DNA of 64,000 bases, taken from Ectothiorhodospiraceae bacterium. GTDB lineage: Bacteria; Pseudomonadota; Gammaproteobacteria; XJ16; Halofilaceae. Positions within the stretch are counted from its first letter, which is position 1, and each line of letters starts with the position of its first letter. Where the stretch lies: the NCBI GenBank assembly GCA_007134775.1, contig SLKC01000074.1:1-64000 (forward strand), read 5' to 3'. Both the position numbers and the translations under genes were made by a program. Below are positions 33,142-43,040 of the stretch, one piece after another. The notes under the pieces were generated by a model that worked only from the letters and a program-made list of their open reading frames with translations, ran no database searches and was not told the origin of the DNA.

Positions 33142-34023
33142 ATGGCTGGCATCCGTAAGGTCGTTTTCCCCGTCGCCGGCATGGGCACGCGCTTCCTGCC
33201 GGCGACCAAGGCCAATCCGAAGGAAATGCTGCCCGTCGTCGACAAGCCGCTGATCCAGTATGCCGCCGAAGAGGCGGTCGCCGCGGGGGCGGACGTGCTC
33301 GTGTTCATTACCGGGCGTCACAAGCGCTCTATCCCGGACCACTTCGACAAGGCCTATGAGCTGGAAATGGAGCTCGAGGCCAAGGGCAAGCACGAATTGC
33401 TGAAGGCGGTCCGGAATATCCTGCCGAAGGGCGTCCATTGCGTCTATCTGCGCCAATCGGAAGCGCTGGGGCTCGGTCACGCCGTGCTCTGCGCCCGGCC
33501 CGTGGTCGGCGATGAACCGTTCGGCGTAATCCTCGCCGATGACCTGATTCGCACCGAGCGCGCGCCGGTGCTACGCCAGATGCTCGATGTGTACGAGCGC
33601 GAGCGCGTCTCGGTCGTCGGTGTCGAGCGCGTGCCCGAGAGCGAGACCCACAACTATGGCGTGGTCGACAGCGTCACGCGCAGCGAGCGGCTTTCGCAGT
33701 TGCGGGGTATCGTGGAAAAGCCGTCACGGGGCGAAGCGCCGTCGAACCTCGCTGTGGTCGGTCGCTACCTCCTGACACCCGCGATCTTCGAGGAGCTTGC
33801 CCAGACGGGGCAGGGCGCCGGAGGCGAGATCCAGCTCACCGATGCGATCAGTTCGCTCCTCCGCCGCGAGGAGGTACTGGCCTGGGAGTTTGCCGGTCGC
33901 CGTTTCGACTGCGGCAACAAGCTCGGTTACCTGCAGGCGACGGTCGAATACGCCCTCGATCATCCCGAACTGGCTGCTCCCTTCGCCGAGTGGCTGCGCG
34001 GCGTGCGCGACCGGGATGCCTGA
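33142..34023 (+). CDS. galU: UTP-glucose-1-phosphate uridylyltransferase
   Basis: A 293-residue nucleotidyltransferase making UDP-glucose. Marks are [31 protein letters not shown] at the N-terminus, the Mg-binding ILADD near residue 131, and [10 protein letters not shown] near residue 230. Length is normal. It stands alone, divergent from fdxA. Confidence 0.96.
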   Translation: MAGIRKVVFPVAGMGTRFLPATKANPKEMLPVVDKPLIQYAAEEAVAAGADVLVFITGRHKRSIPDHFDKAYELEMELEAKGKHELLKAVRNILPKGVHCVYLRQSEALGLGHAVLCARPVVGDEPFGVILADDLIRTERAPVLRQMLDVYERERVSVVGVERVPESETHNYGVVDSVTRSERLSQLRGIVEKPSRGEAPSNLAVVGRYLLTPAIFEELAQTGQGAGGEIQLTDAISSLLRREEVLAWEFAGRRFDCGNKLGYLQATVEYALDHPELAAPFAEWLRGVRDRDA

Positions 34024-34043
34024 TCCCGGCCGCGGCGAAACGC

Positions 34044-34463
34044 TCAGAAGCTGAAGTAACGGACCTTCGGGTCGGCCATGTACTCACCGACCTCCGGCGC
34101 CCGGGCGCTGCCGACACCCTCGATGAGGTCGTCCTCGTCCGCATCCCGTTGCGGCAGATAGATCGCGCAGACATCGACCTGCACGCCGCGCTGGATCAAT
34201 CCGCCGAGGAGCTGACGCGGGGTCATGCCGGCGGGCTCGAAGACCTGGCCGTGATCATCGCCCGCGATCGCCAGATCACCGCCGTCGTCGCAGAGCAATA
34301 TGCGTGCGGACCGCTCCTGCTCGATGGCCTGCATCGTCAGGATCAGCGCCATCATCTGCGTCTCTTCGGATTCGCTCGTGATAACGGTGAACAGGCGATC
34401 GGCCGACGCGGGCACGGCGATCAGCAACAGGACCAGGCCGGTCAATAACGCTCGGATACGCAT
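34044..34463 (-). CDS. Exported DsrE-like protein
   Basis: A 139-residue protein with an N-terminal signal peptide (cleavage likely after VPASA). The DsrE/DsrF-like domain that follows carries the internal segment RGVQVDVCAIYLPQRD with a conserved-position Cys. DsrE-like folds bind sulfur in other systems; exported members are poorly characterised. The C-terminal KVRYFSF is unusual. It converges with galU, with 20 bp between stops. Confidence 0.7.
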   Translation of the reverse strand: MRIRALLTGLVLLLIAVPASADRLFTVITSESEETQMMALILTMQAIEQERSARILLCDDGGDLAIAGDDHGQVFEPAGMTPRQLLGGLIQRGVQVDVCAIYLPQRDADEDDLIEGVGSARAPEVGEYMADPKVRYFSF

Positions 34464-34545
34464 CGCGAGTCACTCCTTGGTTCGCTGAAAATGGAATTCG
34501 CGCGACCTGTATAACACGCGACGAGGCGACGTCGCGGTGACCTTG

Positions 34546-35223
34546 TCACCGAGCCGCCGTTGTTTCCTCGGCCGGCTCGGCGAGCACCGCGAGCGCCGCG
34601 CGGTCGAGGATCTCGATGTGGCCGCGGCCGAGCCGGATCCAGCCAGCCCGTTCGTAGCCCTTGAGCCGGCGGCTGACCGCTTCGCGGGCCGCAGCGAGTT
34701 CGACGGCGATACGGTAATGGGTGAGGTTGAGGTAGCCGGCCTCGTCGCATTGACTGAGCAGCAGCTGCGCCAGTCGGGGGTCGAGGCCGTGGGCGAGGAC
34801 TTCCTCGATGCGCGCCATCATGCGCTCGATACGCTCGCCGAAGGCCTCGAACACCGCCAGGCGGAACTCGGCCGACTCGGCGAGCAGCTCATCGAAGCGC
34901 GAGACCGGCAGCGCCAGCGCCGTGAGCTCGGTATCCGCGATGCCTTGGGCCTGATAGGGCCGCTTGCCGAGCAGGCAATTGATGGTCAGGGCGCAGGTTT
35001 CGCCCGGATGCACGCGATAGAGGACCAGTTCACGACCGTTACGGGCGACCATCTCGACACGCGCCGTGCCCTCGGTAATCAGGAGAAAGTTGGAACAGGG
35101 GTCGCCCGGCCGGAACAGGACCTGCTCGGGGGGCGCGGTGATGACCCCCGCATACTGTTCGATCCGTTGGCGGAGCTGGGCATCGATCAAGGTCGTCGGC
35201 TCGACGTGCAATGGGGAGAACAT
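34546..35223 (-). CDS. Crp/Fnr family transcriptional regulator
   Basis: A 225-residue regulator. The N-terminal cyclic-nucleotide-binding-like beta barrel has LFRPGDPCSNFLLITEGTARV near residue 35. The C-terminal winged helix has THYRIAVELAAAREAVSRRLKGYER near residue 175. No cluster of four N-terminal cysteines is present, so it is not an oxygen-sensing Fnr of the classic type. ATG at 35223 is chosen because upstream in-frame residues are non-conserved. The target is unknown. Confidence 0.85.
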   Translation of the reverse strand: MFSPLHVEPTTLIDAQLRQRIEQYAGVITAPPEQVLFRPGDPCSNFLLITEGTARVEMVARNGRELVLYRVHPGETCALTINCLLGKRPYQAQGIADTELTALALPVSRFDELLAESAEFRLAVFEAFGERIERMMARIEEVLAHGLDPRLAQLLLSQCDEAGYLNLTHYRIAVELAAAREAVSRRLKGYERAGWIRLGRGHIEILDRAALAVLAEPAEETTAAR

Positions 35224-35361
35224 CCCGTAGGCCACTACGAGCCTACGGCAGCAGTGCGGGAGGAGTATACCGTGGCGCAGCCCGGGCGTCATGACGGATG
35301 GCATGTGCCCCGGTGACGGCGGGCATCCGGGCATGGGGCTGGCAGGTCGGGCGCGCGCGGC

Positions 35362-36474
35362 TCAGGGGGCAGTGGTCGGTCCGGGGGCGAGTCCCGTCGA
35401 GCGAGCGGGCTTCAGCTCACACACGCGCGCCTGCGCCTCCGCTACCGAAACGCCCTGTCCGGACGCAGGCTCGCGGCGCGGCTGTTCGATCCAGAAACCG
35501 ATGTCGCCGATGGTTTGAAAGGCGCGCTGGTCGCGTGTCAGCAAGTGATAGCCGTCCGGGTAGAGCGCGATCGACGGCGCACTCGCCGGCCCCTCCGCGA
35601 TGCGCCGGAACATCGAACAGGCCGCCTCGGGCGGGATGATCTCATCTTGCAGGCCGTAGAGGATCAGGGTCGGTTGCGGCAGATGGTCGAGTGCGGGCAG
35701 GGCCTCGTCCATCAGGTCCGTGACCCCCACCAGCATGTCCGTACGTACGTCGCGCAGCATGCGCTCATCCTGCTGCATCTCGGCGACGACCTCCGGGTCG
35801 TTGGTGGGCTGGATGTCGGCGATGCGGCGCGCGAGGGTCGGACTGAAGCTCAGGCCCGGGACCACGAGTTCGCCGAGCCACAGGGCGGAACGCTGGTACC
35901 AGGGCATCACTTCCCGGGCCCAGATGGCCGGCGCGGACAGGATCAGGCTCGCCGGCGGCGTCGCGATCGGGTGCGCCTCATCGGTGAGGGCGAGCAGGGC
36001 GATCGCCCCGCCCATGCTTTCGCCGAGAAGGTGGACGGGGGCATCCGGGTAGTGCGCCTGGATGAGTGCGAGTGCCGTCGCTGCGTCGCTGAGCAGGGGC
36101 TCCCGCCCGGGCCAGATGCCGCGATAGTCGGTGTCACCGAAGCCGCGCTGATCGTAGGCGTAGACCGCGATACCGCGCGGCGCCAGGCCCTCGGCGAGCG
36201 GGGCGAACACGCCACTGTGCTCGGTAAACCCGTGCAGGGCGAGGACCACCGCTTCGGGCTCCTCTGGCCCCCAGCGCTGCAGCGGCAGGCGGTAGCCGTC
36301 GCCGGCCAGGATGGCACTCTGGGTGAGCACGGGAGGCAGCGTCGTGTCGGCACGCGGTTGCTCCATGCTTGTGCAGGCGAGTAACAGCGGTGCTGCCAGC
36401 ACGAGGGACATCAAGCGAAGCCCGTGTCGCAGGCGCCGGCAATGGGACAAGGCAGGGTGGGGCGCTGAATGCAT
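35362..36474 (-). CDS. Lipoprotein alpha/beta hydrolase (lysophospholipase-like)
   Basis: A 370-residue predicted lipoprotein (lipobox LLAC near residue 34). It has a serine hydrolase fold of the Hydrolase_4/monoacylglycerol lipase type. The oxyanion region is ALHGFTEHSGVF, the nucleophile Ser is in GESMGG near residue 152, and a late His is in DGYHLLTRD. The Arg-rich lead RRLRHGLRL before the hydrophobic core supports the start at 36474. It probably acts on lipids at the envelope. It is divergent from the bet operon. Confidence 0.82.
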   Translation of the reverse strand: MHSAPHPALSHCRRLRHGLRLMSLVLAAPLLLACTSMEQPRADTTLPPVLTQSAILAGDGYRLPLQRWGPEEPEAVVLALHGFTEHSGVFAPLAEGLAPRGIAVYAYDQRGFGDTDYRGIWPGREPLLSDAATALALIQAHYPDAPVHLLGESMGGAIALLALTDEAHPIATPPASLILSAPAIWAREVMPWYQRSALWLGELVVPGLSFSPTLARRIADIQPTNDPEVVAEMQQDERMLRDVRTDMLVGVTDLMDEALPALDHLPQPTLILYGLQDEIIPPEAACSMFRRIAEGPASAPSIALYPDGYHLLTRDQRAFQTIGDIGFWIEQPRREPASGQGVSVAEAQARVCELKPARSTGLAPGPTTAP

Positions 36475-36534
36475 GGGGAGATCATACCCGAGGCAGTGGG
36501 CATCGCGGGCAGCGTGCTCAGGCGCTAAAGTACC

Positions 36535-36562
36535 TTGACATGAACCTAGATTGAACGTTCAA
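36535..36562 (+). promoter_or_regulatory. bet promoter with BetI-type operator
   Basis: TTGACA at 36535-36540 is followed by the perfect 12-bp palindrome TTGAACGTTCAA at 36551-36562. The palindrome matches the core of BetI operators known in gammaproteobacteria and overlaps the expected -10 region (AT-rich, 36558-36566). A choline-relieved repressor could block RNA polymerase here. It lies about 100 bp upstream of betB. Confidence 0.72.
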
Positions 36563-36665
36563 ATAAAAACACGGATGGCGCGGCTGTAGCGCTTATAGGC
36601 AGTCAGTCTGTGCTTGCCGATGCCCGATGCGCAACCTTTCGACCCGGTCCCGACTGGAGATGGTC

Positions 36666-38129
36666 ATGCAGATGGAAGACCAGTACCTGTTTATCGATGG
36701 CGAATCCGTCGCCGCGGCTGACGGTACGACGTTCGACAACCACAATCCGGCGACCGGCGCGACGATCTGCCGTGTGGCCTATGCGGGCGAGGCCGATGTT
36801 GCCCGCGCTGTGGCTGCTGCCCGCAAGGCGCAGCCGGCCTGGGCCCAGCTATCGGGCACGGAGCGCGGGCGGATCCTGCGCCGGGCCGCCGAGCTGCTGC
36901 GCGAGCGCACCGACGAGATGGCGCGGCTGGAGAGCCTCGACACGGGGCGGCCCATCCAGGAGACGCCGGAAGCGGATGTCGGCTCCGGTGCGGATTGCCT
37001 GGAGTACTTCGGCAGTCTCGCTGCATCAATACAGGGCGAATATCAGGACCTCGGCGGCGCCTTCTACTACACCCGTCGCGAGCCGCTCGGGGTCTGCGCC
37101 GGCATCGGTGCGTGGAACTATCCGTTGCAGATCGCCTGTTGGAAGGCTGCGCCTGCACTCGCCTGCGGCAATGCCCTTGTGTTCAAGCCTGCCGAACTCA
37201 CGCCACTGACCGCGCTGCGCCTCGCGGAGATCCTGCGCGAGGCAGGGCTGCCGGATGGTCTTTTCAACGTCGTTCAGGGGTATGCCGATACCGGCCAGGC
37301 GCTGACGGCCCATCCCGATATCGCCAAGGTCTCGCTCACCGGTGAGGCCGGCACGGGGCGGGCGGTCATGGCGGATGCGGCCGCGACCCTGAAGCAGGTG
37401 ACCATGGAGCTTGGGGGCAAGTCGCCGCTGATCATCTTCGCCGACGCCGATCTCGACGAGGCGGTCTCCGCGGCGATGATGGCGAACTTCTACAGCCAAG
37501 GTGAGATCTGCACCAACGGCACGCGCGTATTCGTCGATCAGGACATCCGTGACCGCTTCCTCGAGCGCCTGCGCGAGCGCACCGCCCGCCTGCGTCTCGG
37601 CGATCCCCTCGACGCCGCCACCGAGGTGGGGCCGCTGATCTCGCCCGAGCATATGCAGGTCGTGCTCGACTACATCGACCGGGGCCGCAGCGAGGGCGCC
37701 GAACTCCTGTGTGGCGGCGAGCGCGCTACCGACGGCGAGCTCGCGGCGGGCAGCTTCGTCTACCCCACGATCTTTAGCGATTGCCGCGACGATATGACGA
37801 TCGTGCGCGAGGAGATCTTCGGGCCCGTGATGTCGGTGCTCGAATTCGCGGATGAAGACGAGGTGATCGAACGCGCCAACGCCACCCGCTACGGCCTGGC
37901 AGCCGGCGTCTTCACCCGCGACCTCGCGCGTGGCCACCGTGTCGCCGCCGCTATCGAGGCCGGCGTGTGCTGGATCAATAACTACAACGTCACACCGATC
38001 GAGATGCCCTTCGGTGGCGTCAAGCTCTCCGGCATCGGCCGCGAGAACGGCACGGCCGCGGTCGACTACTACAGCCAGCGCAAGAGCGTTTACGTCGAGC
38101 TCACCGGGGTCGATTGCCCCTACGACTGA
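36666..38129 (+). CDS. betB: Betaine aldehyde dehydrogenase
   Basis: A 487-residue NAD(P)-dependent aldehyde dehydrogenase converting betaine aldehyde to glycine betaine. Catalytic Glu is in MELGGKSPL near residue 250 and catalytic Cys in [12 protein letters not shown] near residue 285. The C-terminal [17 protein letters not shown] is typical of BetB. Four in-frame Met codons crowd the start. ATG at 36666 is preferred because GGAG lies at good spacing before it. It is the first gene of betB-betA-betI, behind the BetI-type operator. Confidence 0.94.
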   Translation: MQMEDQYLFIDGESVAAADGTTFDNHNPATGATICRVAYAGEADVARAVAAARKAQPAWAQLSGTERGRILRRAAELLRERTDEMARLESLDTGRPIQETPEADVGSGADCLEYFGSLAASIQGEYQDLGGAFYYTRREPLGVCAGIGAWNYPLQIACWKAAPALACGNALVFKPAELTPLTALRLAEILREAGLPDGLFNVVQGYADTGQALTAHPDIAKVSLTGEAGTGRAVMADAAATLKQVTMELGGKSPLIIFADADLDEAVSAAMMANFYSQGEICTNGTRVFVDQDIRDRFLERLRERTARLRLGDPLDAATEVGPLISPEHMQVVLDYIDRGRSEGAELLCGGERATDGELAAGSFVYPTIFSDCRDDMTIVREEIFGPVMSVLEFADEDEVIERANATRYGLAAGVFTRDLARGHRVAAAIEAGVCWINNYNVTPIEMPFGGVKLSGIGRENGTAAVDYYSQRKSVYVELTGVDCPYD

Positions 38130-38168
38130 TCCGGCCACAGGAACCGGCCCGCACGAGGAGAAATCAGC

Positions 38169-39863
38169 ATGACCGTGGAGAGGCTCGATCAAGAGTGGGA
38201 CTACATCATCGTCGGCGCCGGTTCGGCCGGATGCGTACTGGCACGCCGTCTCAGTGAAGACGCCGATGTCCGGGTCCTGGTACTGGAGGCCGGCGGCAAT
38301 GCACCGTGGTGGGACTGGCGTATCCACATGCCCGCGGCGCTGTCCTATCCGATGAATTCGACGACCTATAACTGGGACTACCACACCGTCCCGCAGCCGA
38401 ATCTCGCCAATCGGCGCATGCACACGCCGCGCGGGCGCGTGCTCGGCGGCAGCTCCGCGATCAACGGCATGGCCTACGTGCGCGGGCACGCCTGCGACTA
38501 CGATCGCTGGGCGGAGGACCCGGCGCTCGCGCATTGGTCTTATCAGCACTGCCTGCCCTACTTCCGGCGCGCAGAGACGCGCGATCTCGGCGCCGATACC
38601 TATCACGGCGGTGAGGGGCCGCTCCATGTGACCACGGGGCGTGGTTGGTCGCCGCTCTACCAGGCCTTCGTCCAGGCCGGCGTCGACGCCGGTTACGGCT
38701 ATACCGAGGACATGAACGGCTACCGTCAGGAAGGCTTCGGGCCGATGCAGATGACCGTACGCGACGGTGTACGCTGGAGCGCCTACAAGGCCTATCTCGA
38801 GCCGGTTCGTAACCGCGACAACCTCGCGATCCGCACCCGTGCGCTGTCGCGGCGGATTGTATTTGAAGGCCGGCGCGCCGTCGGCATCGAGTTCGCGCAG
38901 CAGGGGCGCCGCTACGAGGCCCGTGCGCGGCGCCGCGTCATCCTTGCCGGTGGGCCGATCAACTCGCCGCAACTGTTGATGCTCTCCGGCATTGGCCCGG
39001 CTGAGCACCTGCGCGAGCATGGCATCGACGTGCGCGTCGATCTGCCCGGCGTCGGCAGCAATCTGCAGGACCATCTCGAACTCTACGTGCAGCAGCGGTG
39101 CAAGAAGCCGGTTTCGCTCGCCCCCGCGCTCAAGCCCTGGAACAAGATACGGGTCGGGGCCCAGTGGCTGCTGCTGCACACGGGGCACGGCGGCACCAAC
39201 CACTTCGAGTCGGGGGGCTTCATCCGCTCGCGCGCGGGGGTCAAGCATCCCGATCTGCAGTACCACTTCATGCCGATCGCGATCCGCTACGACGGCAAGA
39301 GTCCGGTCAAGGGGCACGGTTTCCAGGCGCATGTAGGGCCGATGCGCTCCCCCTCGCGCGGTACCGTGCGCTTGTCCTCGGCCGACCCCGCGGATGCCCC
39401 GATCATCGACCCGAAGTACATGAGCCACCCCTCGGACTGGGAAGAGATGCGTGCCTCGATCCGGCTGACACGCGAGATCTTCGCCCAGTCCGGGCTCGGC
39501 GACTTTGCCGGCGGCGAGATCGCCCCCGGACCGGAGGCCCGCACCGACGACGAACTCGACGAGTTCGTGCGCCAGGCGGCGGAGAGTGCCTACCACCCCT
39601 CCTGTACCTGTGGCATGGGATCCGGGCCGGACGCCGTGGTCGATGGCGATACCGCCGTCTACGGCGTGGATGGGCTCAACGTCGTCGATTCTTCGATCAT
39701 GCCCACGATCGTCAGCGGCAACCTCAATGCGCCGACCATCATGCTTGCCGAAAAGGCGGCGGATCTCGTCGCCGGGCATGAGCCACTGCCGCGCGCCGAT
39801 GCACCTGTGTGGATCGCCCCGGATTGGGAGCAGCGCCAGCGCGAGAACGAGCCGGCTGATTGA
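38169..39863 (+). CDS. betA: Choline dehydrogenase
   Basis: A 564-residue GMC-family flavoprotein oxidising choline to betaine aldehyde, membrane-associated and feeding electrons to the respiratory chain. The FAD motif is IIVGAGSAGCVLARRL near residue 12. GMC signature 1 is GRVLGGSSAINGMAYVRGH and signature 2 GGPINSPQLLMLSGIGP. The catalytic His is in SAYHPSCTCGMG near residue 475. GAGGAGAAATC precedes the ATG. Length equals that of E. coli BetA. Confidence 0.95.
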   Translation: MTVERLDQEWDYIIVGAGSAGCVLARRLSEDADVRVLVLEAGGNAPWWDWRIHMPAALSYPMNSTTYNWDYHTVPQPNLANRRMHTPRGRVLGGSSAINGMAYVRGHACDYDRWAEDPALAHWSYQHCLPYFRRAETRDLGADTYHGGEGPLHVTTGRGWSPLYQAFVQAGVDAGYGYTEDMNGYRQEGFGPMQMTVRDGVRWSAYKAYLEPVRNRDNLAIRTRALSRRIVFEGRRAVGIEFAQQGRRYEARARRRVILAGGPINSPQLLMLSGIGPAEHLREHGIDVRVDLPGVGSNLQDHLELYVQQRCKKPVSLAPALKPWNKIRVGAQWLLLHTGHGGTNHFESGGFIRSRAGVKHPDLQYHFMPIAIRYDGKSPVKGHGFQAHVGPMRSPSRGTVRLSSADPADAPIIDPKYMSHPSDWEEMRASIRLTREIFAQSGLGDFAGGEIAPGPEARTDDELDEFVRQAAESAYHPSCTCGMGSGPDAVVDGDTAVYGVDGLNVVDSSIMPTIVSGNLNAPTIMLAEKAADLVAGHEPLPRADAPVWIAPDWEQRQRENEPAD

Positions 39864-40004
39864 ACGTAACGCAGCGTAGCAGTGCGAATTGAATGCACGC
39901 AGAGCGCGGTGTAGGGTTGCCGCGCAGCTCGGGTGCGGTGTCGGCACGAGCCGCCCCGTCATAGCAAGAAAGCATGCAATTGTTGCAGTCGGGAGCAGGC
40001 AGTC

Positions 40005-40640
40005 ATGCCCAAGGTCGGAATGCACGCCGTGCGACGCGATCAGCTGATTCGGGCGACTGTTGAAGTCATCCGCGACCACGGCTTCGCCGACGCCACCATC
40101 GCCCGGATCAGCCGGCGTGCGGGGCTCTCCGGCGGCATCATCGCACACTATTTCGGCGGTAAGAACGAGCTGCTCGTCGCCTCGATGCGGTGGCTACTGC
40201 GCGAGCTGCAGGCCGAGACGGGACAGCGGCTGCGCGATGCCGATTCGCCGCCCCAACGCATCCGCGCCATCATCGAGGCGAGCTTCGATGCCGAACAGTT
40301 CAAGCCCGGTGTACCGCAGGTCTGGCTCGCCTTCTATGCCCAGATCCCGCACGAGCCGGAACTGACGCGCCTGCATCGTGTCTATATGCGGCGTCTGCAG
40401 TCGAATCTGCTCCACGCTTTCGCCCAGCTCATACCACGGCCGGCGGCGGTTGACGCTGCGGAAGGCATGGCCAGCATGATCGACGGCATCTATGTGCGCG
40501 CGGCGCTGGTCGAGCGTCCGCTCGACACCGGCCGTGCTCACCGACTGATGAATGAGTACCTGGAGATGCTGCTCGGGCGCCATGACGACGGCTTCGATCG
40601 CCGCGACCCGTCACCGCCCCCTATGGAGACGAGTTCTTGA
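40005..40640 (+). CDS. betI: TetR-family repressor BetI
   Basis: A 211-residue TetR repressor. It opens with GMHAVRRDQLIRATVEVI and has recognition helix RISRRAGLSGGIIAHYFGGK, typical of BetI. It releases the bet promoter in the presence of choline. The start at 40005 is preceded by GGGAG, and the extra upstream codons are non-conserved. It lies 141 bp behind betA, so the order is B-A-I, not the I-B-A order of E. coli. No choline transporter is adjacent. Confidence 0.92.
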   Translation: MPKVGMHAVRRDQLIRATVEVIRDHGFADATIARISRRAGLSGGIIAHYFGGKNELLVASMRWLLRELQAETGQRLRDADSPPQRIRAIIEASFDAEQFKPGVPQVWLAFYAQIPHEPELTRLHRVYMRRLQSNLLHAFAQLIPRPAAVDAAEGMASMIDGIYVRAALVERPLDTGRAHRLMNEYLEMLLGRHDDGFDRRDPSPPPMETSS

Positions 40641-41176
40641 TGACGACCCTGCGCCTGTACCTGCCCGCGCTGTTCCTCGCACTCGCCCTGACCGCGGTCG
40701 CGCCGCTCACCCCGGCCAACGCGGGTTCGGAGGAACTGACCGACGAGCGGATCGAACGCTATCTTGACGCGATGCGCGATCTGCGCGCCTTCGCCGATGA
40801 ACTCGATGAGCGCCGGGCAACGTCGGTCGATGAGGATCAAGCGCAGGCGCTCCGGGAGGAGCATGCCGCGATCCTCGACAGCCACGGCTTCTCCGAGGAG
40901 CAGTGGATGGCACTGCATGAGCGCATCTTCGAGGCGGCTGTGGCCATCGCGGTCCAGCGCGAGATGACGGATGAGGATATCGAGCGAGCGTTCCGCGATC
41001 AGCGCGAGCGGGTGCGCAACGATCCCGATATCGCCGACGAACAGCGCGACCTCATGCTCGAACAGATTGATGACCAGCTCGCCGCCTTCCGGGACATGGA
41101 GGACAATCCCGATCGCGACGCGGTCGAGCCCTACATGGACGAGTTCGAGGCGCTTTTCGGTAACGCCACGCCGTAA
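40640..41176 (+). CDS. Exported helical protein of unknown function
   Basis: A 178-residue protein with a signal peptide (cleavage near PANA-GSEE) and a mature part made of acidic helices, rich in Glu/Asp/Arg and with no cysteine. It may belong near the DUF4168 group of exported helical proteins; that match is weak. ATG at 40640 overlaps the betI stop by one base, so it is translationally coupled. A periplasmic role in osmotic stress is conceivable only from context. Confidence 0.6.
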   Translation: MTTLRLYLPALFLALALTAVAPLTPANAGSEELTDERIERYLDAMRDLRAFADELDERRATSVDEDQAQALREEHAAILDSHGFSEEQWMALHERIFEAAVAIAVQREMTDEDIERAFRDQRERVRNDPDIADEQRDLMLEQIDDQLAAFRDMEDNPDRDAVEPYMDEFEALFGNATP

Positions 41177-41235
41177 GGCTCGCCCGTGTTCCCTTGACCC
41201 GGTGCGCCGATCAGGCCTGGGCTGGGGATGCGCCC

Positions 41236-42963
41236 TCAGTGGCCATGGGCCAGCGCCGTCGGCACGGTCTGGCGCGCATACGGTACCACCTCGCTGATCT
41301 CTCCCAGTTGCCGCCGGCGCTTGACGTCCCGCCAGTAGGCGGGGTCGAGTAGGTCGCCATGGGCCTCGAGGAAGGTGCGCCGCAGCGCCGGGTCCAGCGC
41401 CAGGAAGCGGATGAACTCCTCGGGGAAGATGTCGTTGGAGCCGACATAGTGCGTGGTCCCCGGATCGAGCATGTAATCGTCGTCGGGCTCGGGGATCTCC
41501 CGGAAGTTGCAGTCGGTGACGAGGGCTACCTCATCGTAATCGTAGAACACGACCCGACCCGTATCCGTTACCCCGAAGTTTTTCAATAGCAGGTCACCAG
41601 CGAAGATGTTGGTCTCGGCCAGATCCTTGATGCACTGGCCATAGTCGCGAATGACCCGATGCGCCTCTTCGGCCTCGACCTCACGCACGTAGAGGTTCAG
41701 CGGCCGGACTCGGCGTTCGACATAGACCGACCAGAACACCAACTGATCGTCCTCCACCCATACACGCTGTTGGCATTCCTCGAGCAAATCGGCGAGTAGC
41801 TCCGGTGCCATGCGGTCGCGGGGCAGCTTCAGGCGCCGGAAGTGCTGCGTGTCGATCAGTCGACCGGCGTGGTCGTGGCGCGAGACCAGCCGATACTTGT
41901 CCTCGACAGCCTGGTGGTCGGTCACCTTCGGCGCCCCGAAGACATCGCGCATGACCTTGAATACCAGGTTGTAGGAGGGCAGCGTGAACACGATCATCAC
42001 CAGCCCGACATCGCCGGCGGTGTGGACGAAGGGATCGTCGGTCTCGCGCAGATGCTGGGTGAACACGCGATAGCGTTCGGTCTTGCCCTGGCGCAGTCGG
42101 CCGAGCACTGTATAGAGTTCGTCGATCGGCTTGCCGGGCAGGATGGAGTGGAGGAACTGCACCGCGGCGACGACCGAGGTCGGATCGGCGAAGTAATAGG
42201 AGCGCGTGTAGCTGAACACGACCGAGATCTGCTCGGCCTGCATCAGCACCGCATCGACCCGGATACCGTCGTCGGCGTTGCGCAATGCAACCACGATGGG
42301 CGTCACCCCCGCCTCGTGGCGGACCCGCCCGACGAGATAGGCGCGCGTGCCCTGGAAGAAGTGCGAGTCGATGAACTCGAAACGGCGCAGATCCTCGGGC
42401 GACAGCGCCTCGCGGGCGAGGTAGGCGGTAACCTCGGCGGCCATGAATCGGGCATCGCCGGCGGGATCCGCGAACGGCACGTCGACCCGGAAGTCCTCGA
42501 GCACCTGGCGGCAGGCGGCCTCGGCATCGTCCCAGCAGGGGTATCGCCGCATCGTCAGCGACTGCACTCCCTCCTCGGGTGGGGGCTGGATGAATTCGAC
42601 ATCGGGATCGGCCCCCACCGTGCCCAGCACCCGGCGACTGATCGAGTTGAAGAAGGTCTTCATGAAGCCGGCGTCGGGAACGCCTTCGATGCGATCGCCG
42701 AAGTAGTCGCGCAGTGCCCGCCACGCGGTGTGATCGCGCCCGCTGTCGCCCAGCAATTCGCGCAGGGCAATCAGCGTACGGTGGACCCAGTGCTCGTAGA
42801 GTTCGACGCGCTCGGCGATGTCGCGCATCTGCCCGGCCCAGTCGCGTTGCTCGAACCGGCGCCGGGCGCGGTCGGTGATCTGCTGAAACTCACGGTTGTA
42901 GGCGGTGAAGCCGTCGTGGATCAGACGGGCCGCCTCGGCTGATCTGTGCTTGTCGAGCACCAT
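41236..42963 (-). CDS. aceK: Isocitrate dehydrogenase kinase/phosphatase
   Basis: A 575-residue bifunctional enzyme that phosphorylates and dephosphorylates isocitrate dehydrogenase to steer carbon to the glyoxylate bypass. Family marks are FFQGTRAYLVGRV near residue 213, VFTLPSYNLVFKVMRDVFG near residue 325, the kinase-loop-like AETNIFAGDLLLKNFGVT, and VVFYDYDEV near residue 478. ATG at 42963 is used; GTG 12 bases upstream is possible. It follows icd by 78 bp on the same strand, not the aceBA genes as in E. coli. Confidence 0.95.
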   Translation of the reverse strand: MVLDKHRSAEAARLIHDGFTAYNREFQQITDRARRRFEQRDWAGQMRDIAERVELYEHWVHRTLIALRELLGDSGRDHTAWRALRDYFGDRIEGVPDAGFMKTFFNSISRRVLGTVGADPDVEFIQPPPEEGVQSLTMRRYPCWDDAEAACRQVLEDFRVDVPFADPAGDARFMAAEVTAYLAREALSPEDLRRFEFIDSHFFQGTRAYLVGRVRHEAGVTPIVVALRNADDGIRVDAVLMQAEQISVVFSYTRSYYFADPTSVVAAVQFLHSILPGKPIDELYTVLGRLRQGKTERYRVFTQHLRETDDPFVHTAGDVGLVMIVFTLPSYNLVFKVMRDVFGAPKVTDHQAVEDKYRLVSRHDHAGRLIDTQHFRRLKLPRDRMAPELLADLLEECQQRVWVEDDQLVFWSVYVERRVRPLNLYVREVEAEEAHRVIRDYGQCIKDLAETNIFAGDLLLKNFGVTDTGRVVFYDYDEVALVTDCNFREIPEPDDDYMLDPGTTHYVGSNDIFPEEFIRFLALDPALRRTFLEAHGDLLDPAYWRDVKRRRQLGEISEVVPYARQTVPTALAHGH

Positions 42964-43040
42964 GACGCCGCACACCCAAGGAGTGGTGGGGCGGACAGGC
43001 GGCGCCGCGCCGTGCCGTGCGCCGCCTGCCCCGGCTCCGT

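Noticed and set aside
37026-40148. A 1040-codon open frame antisense to betB and betA
   Set aside because: It lies fully opposite two well-supported genes and lacks any recognisable domain. Its composition is what the third-position GC bias of the sense genes produces.
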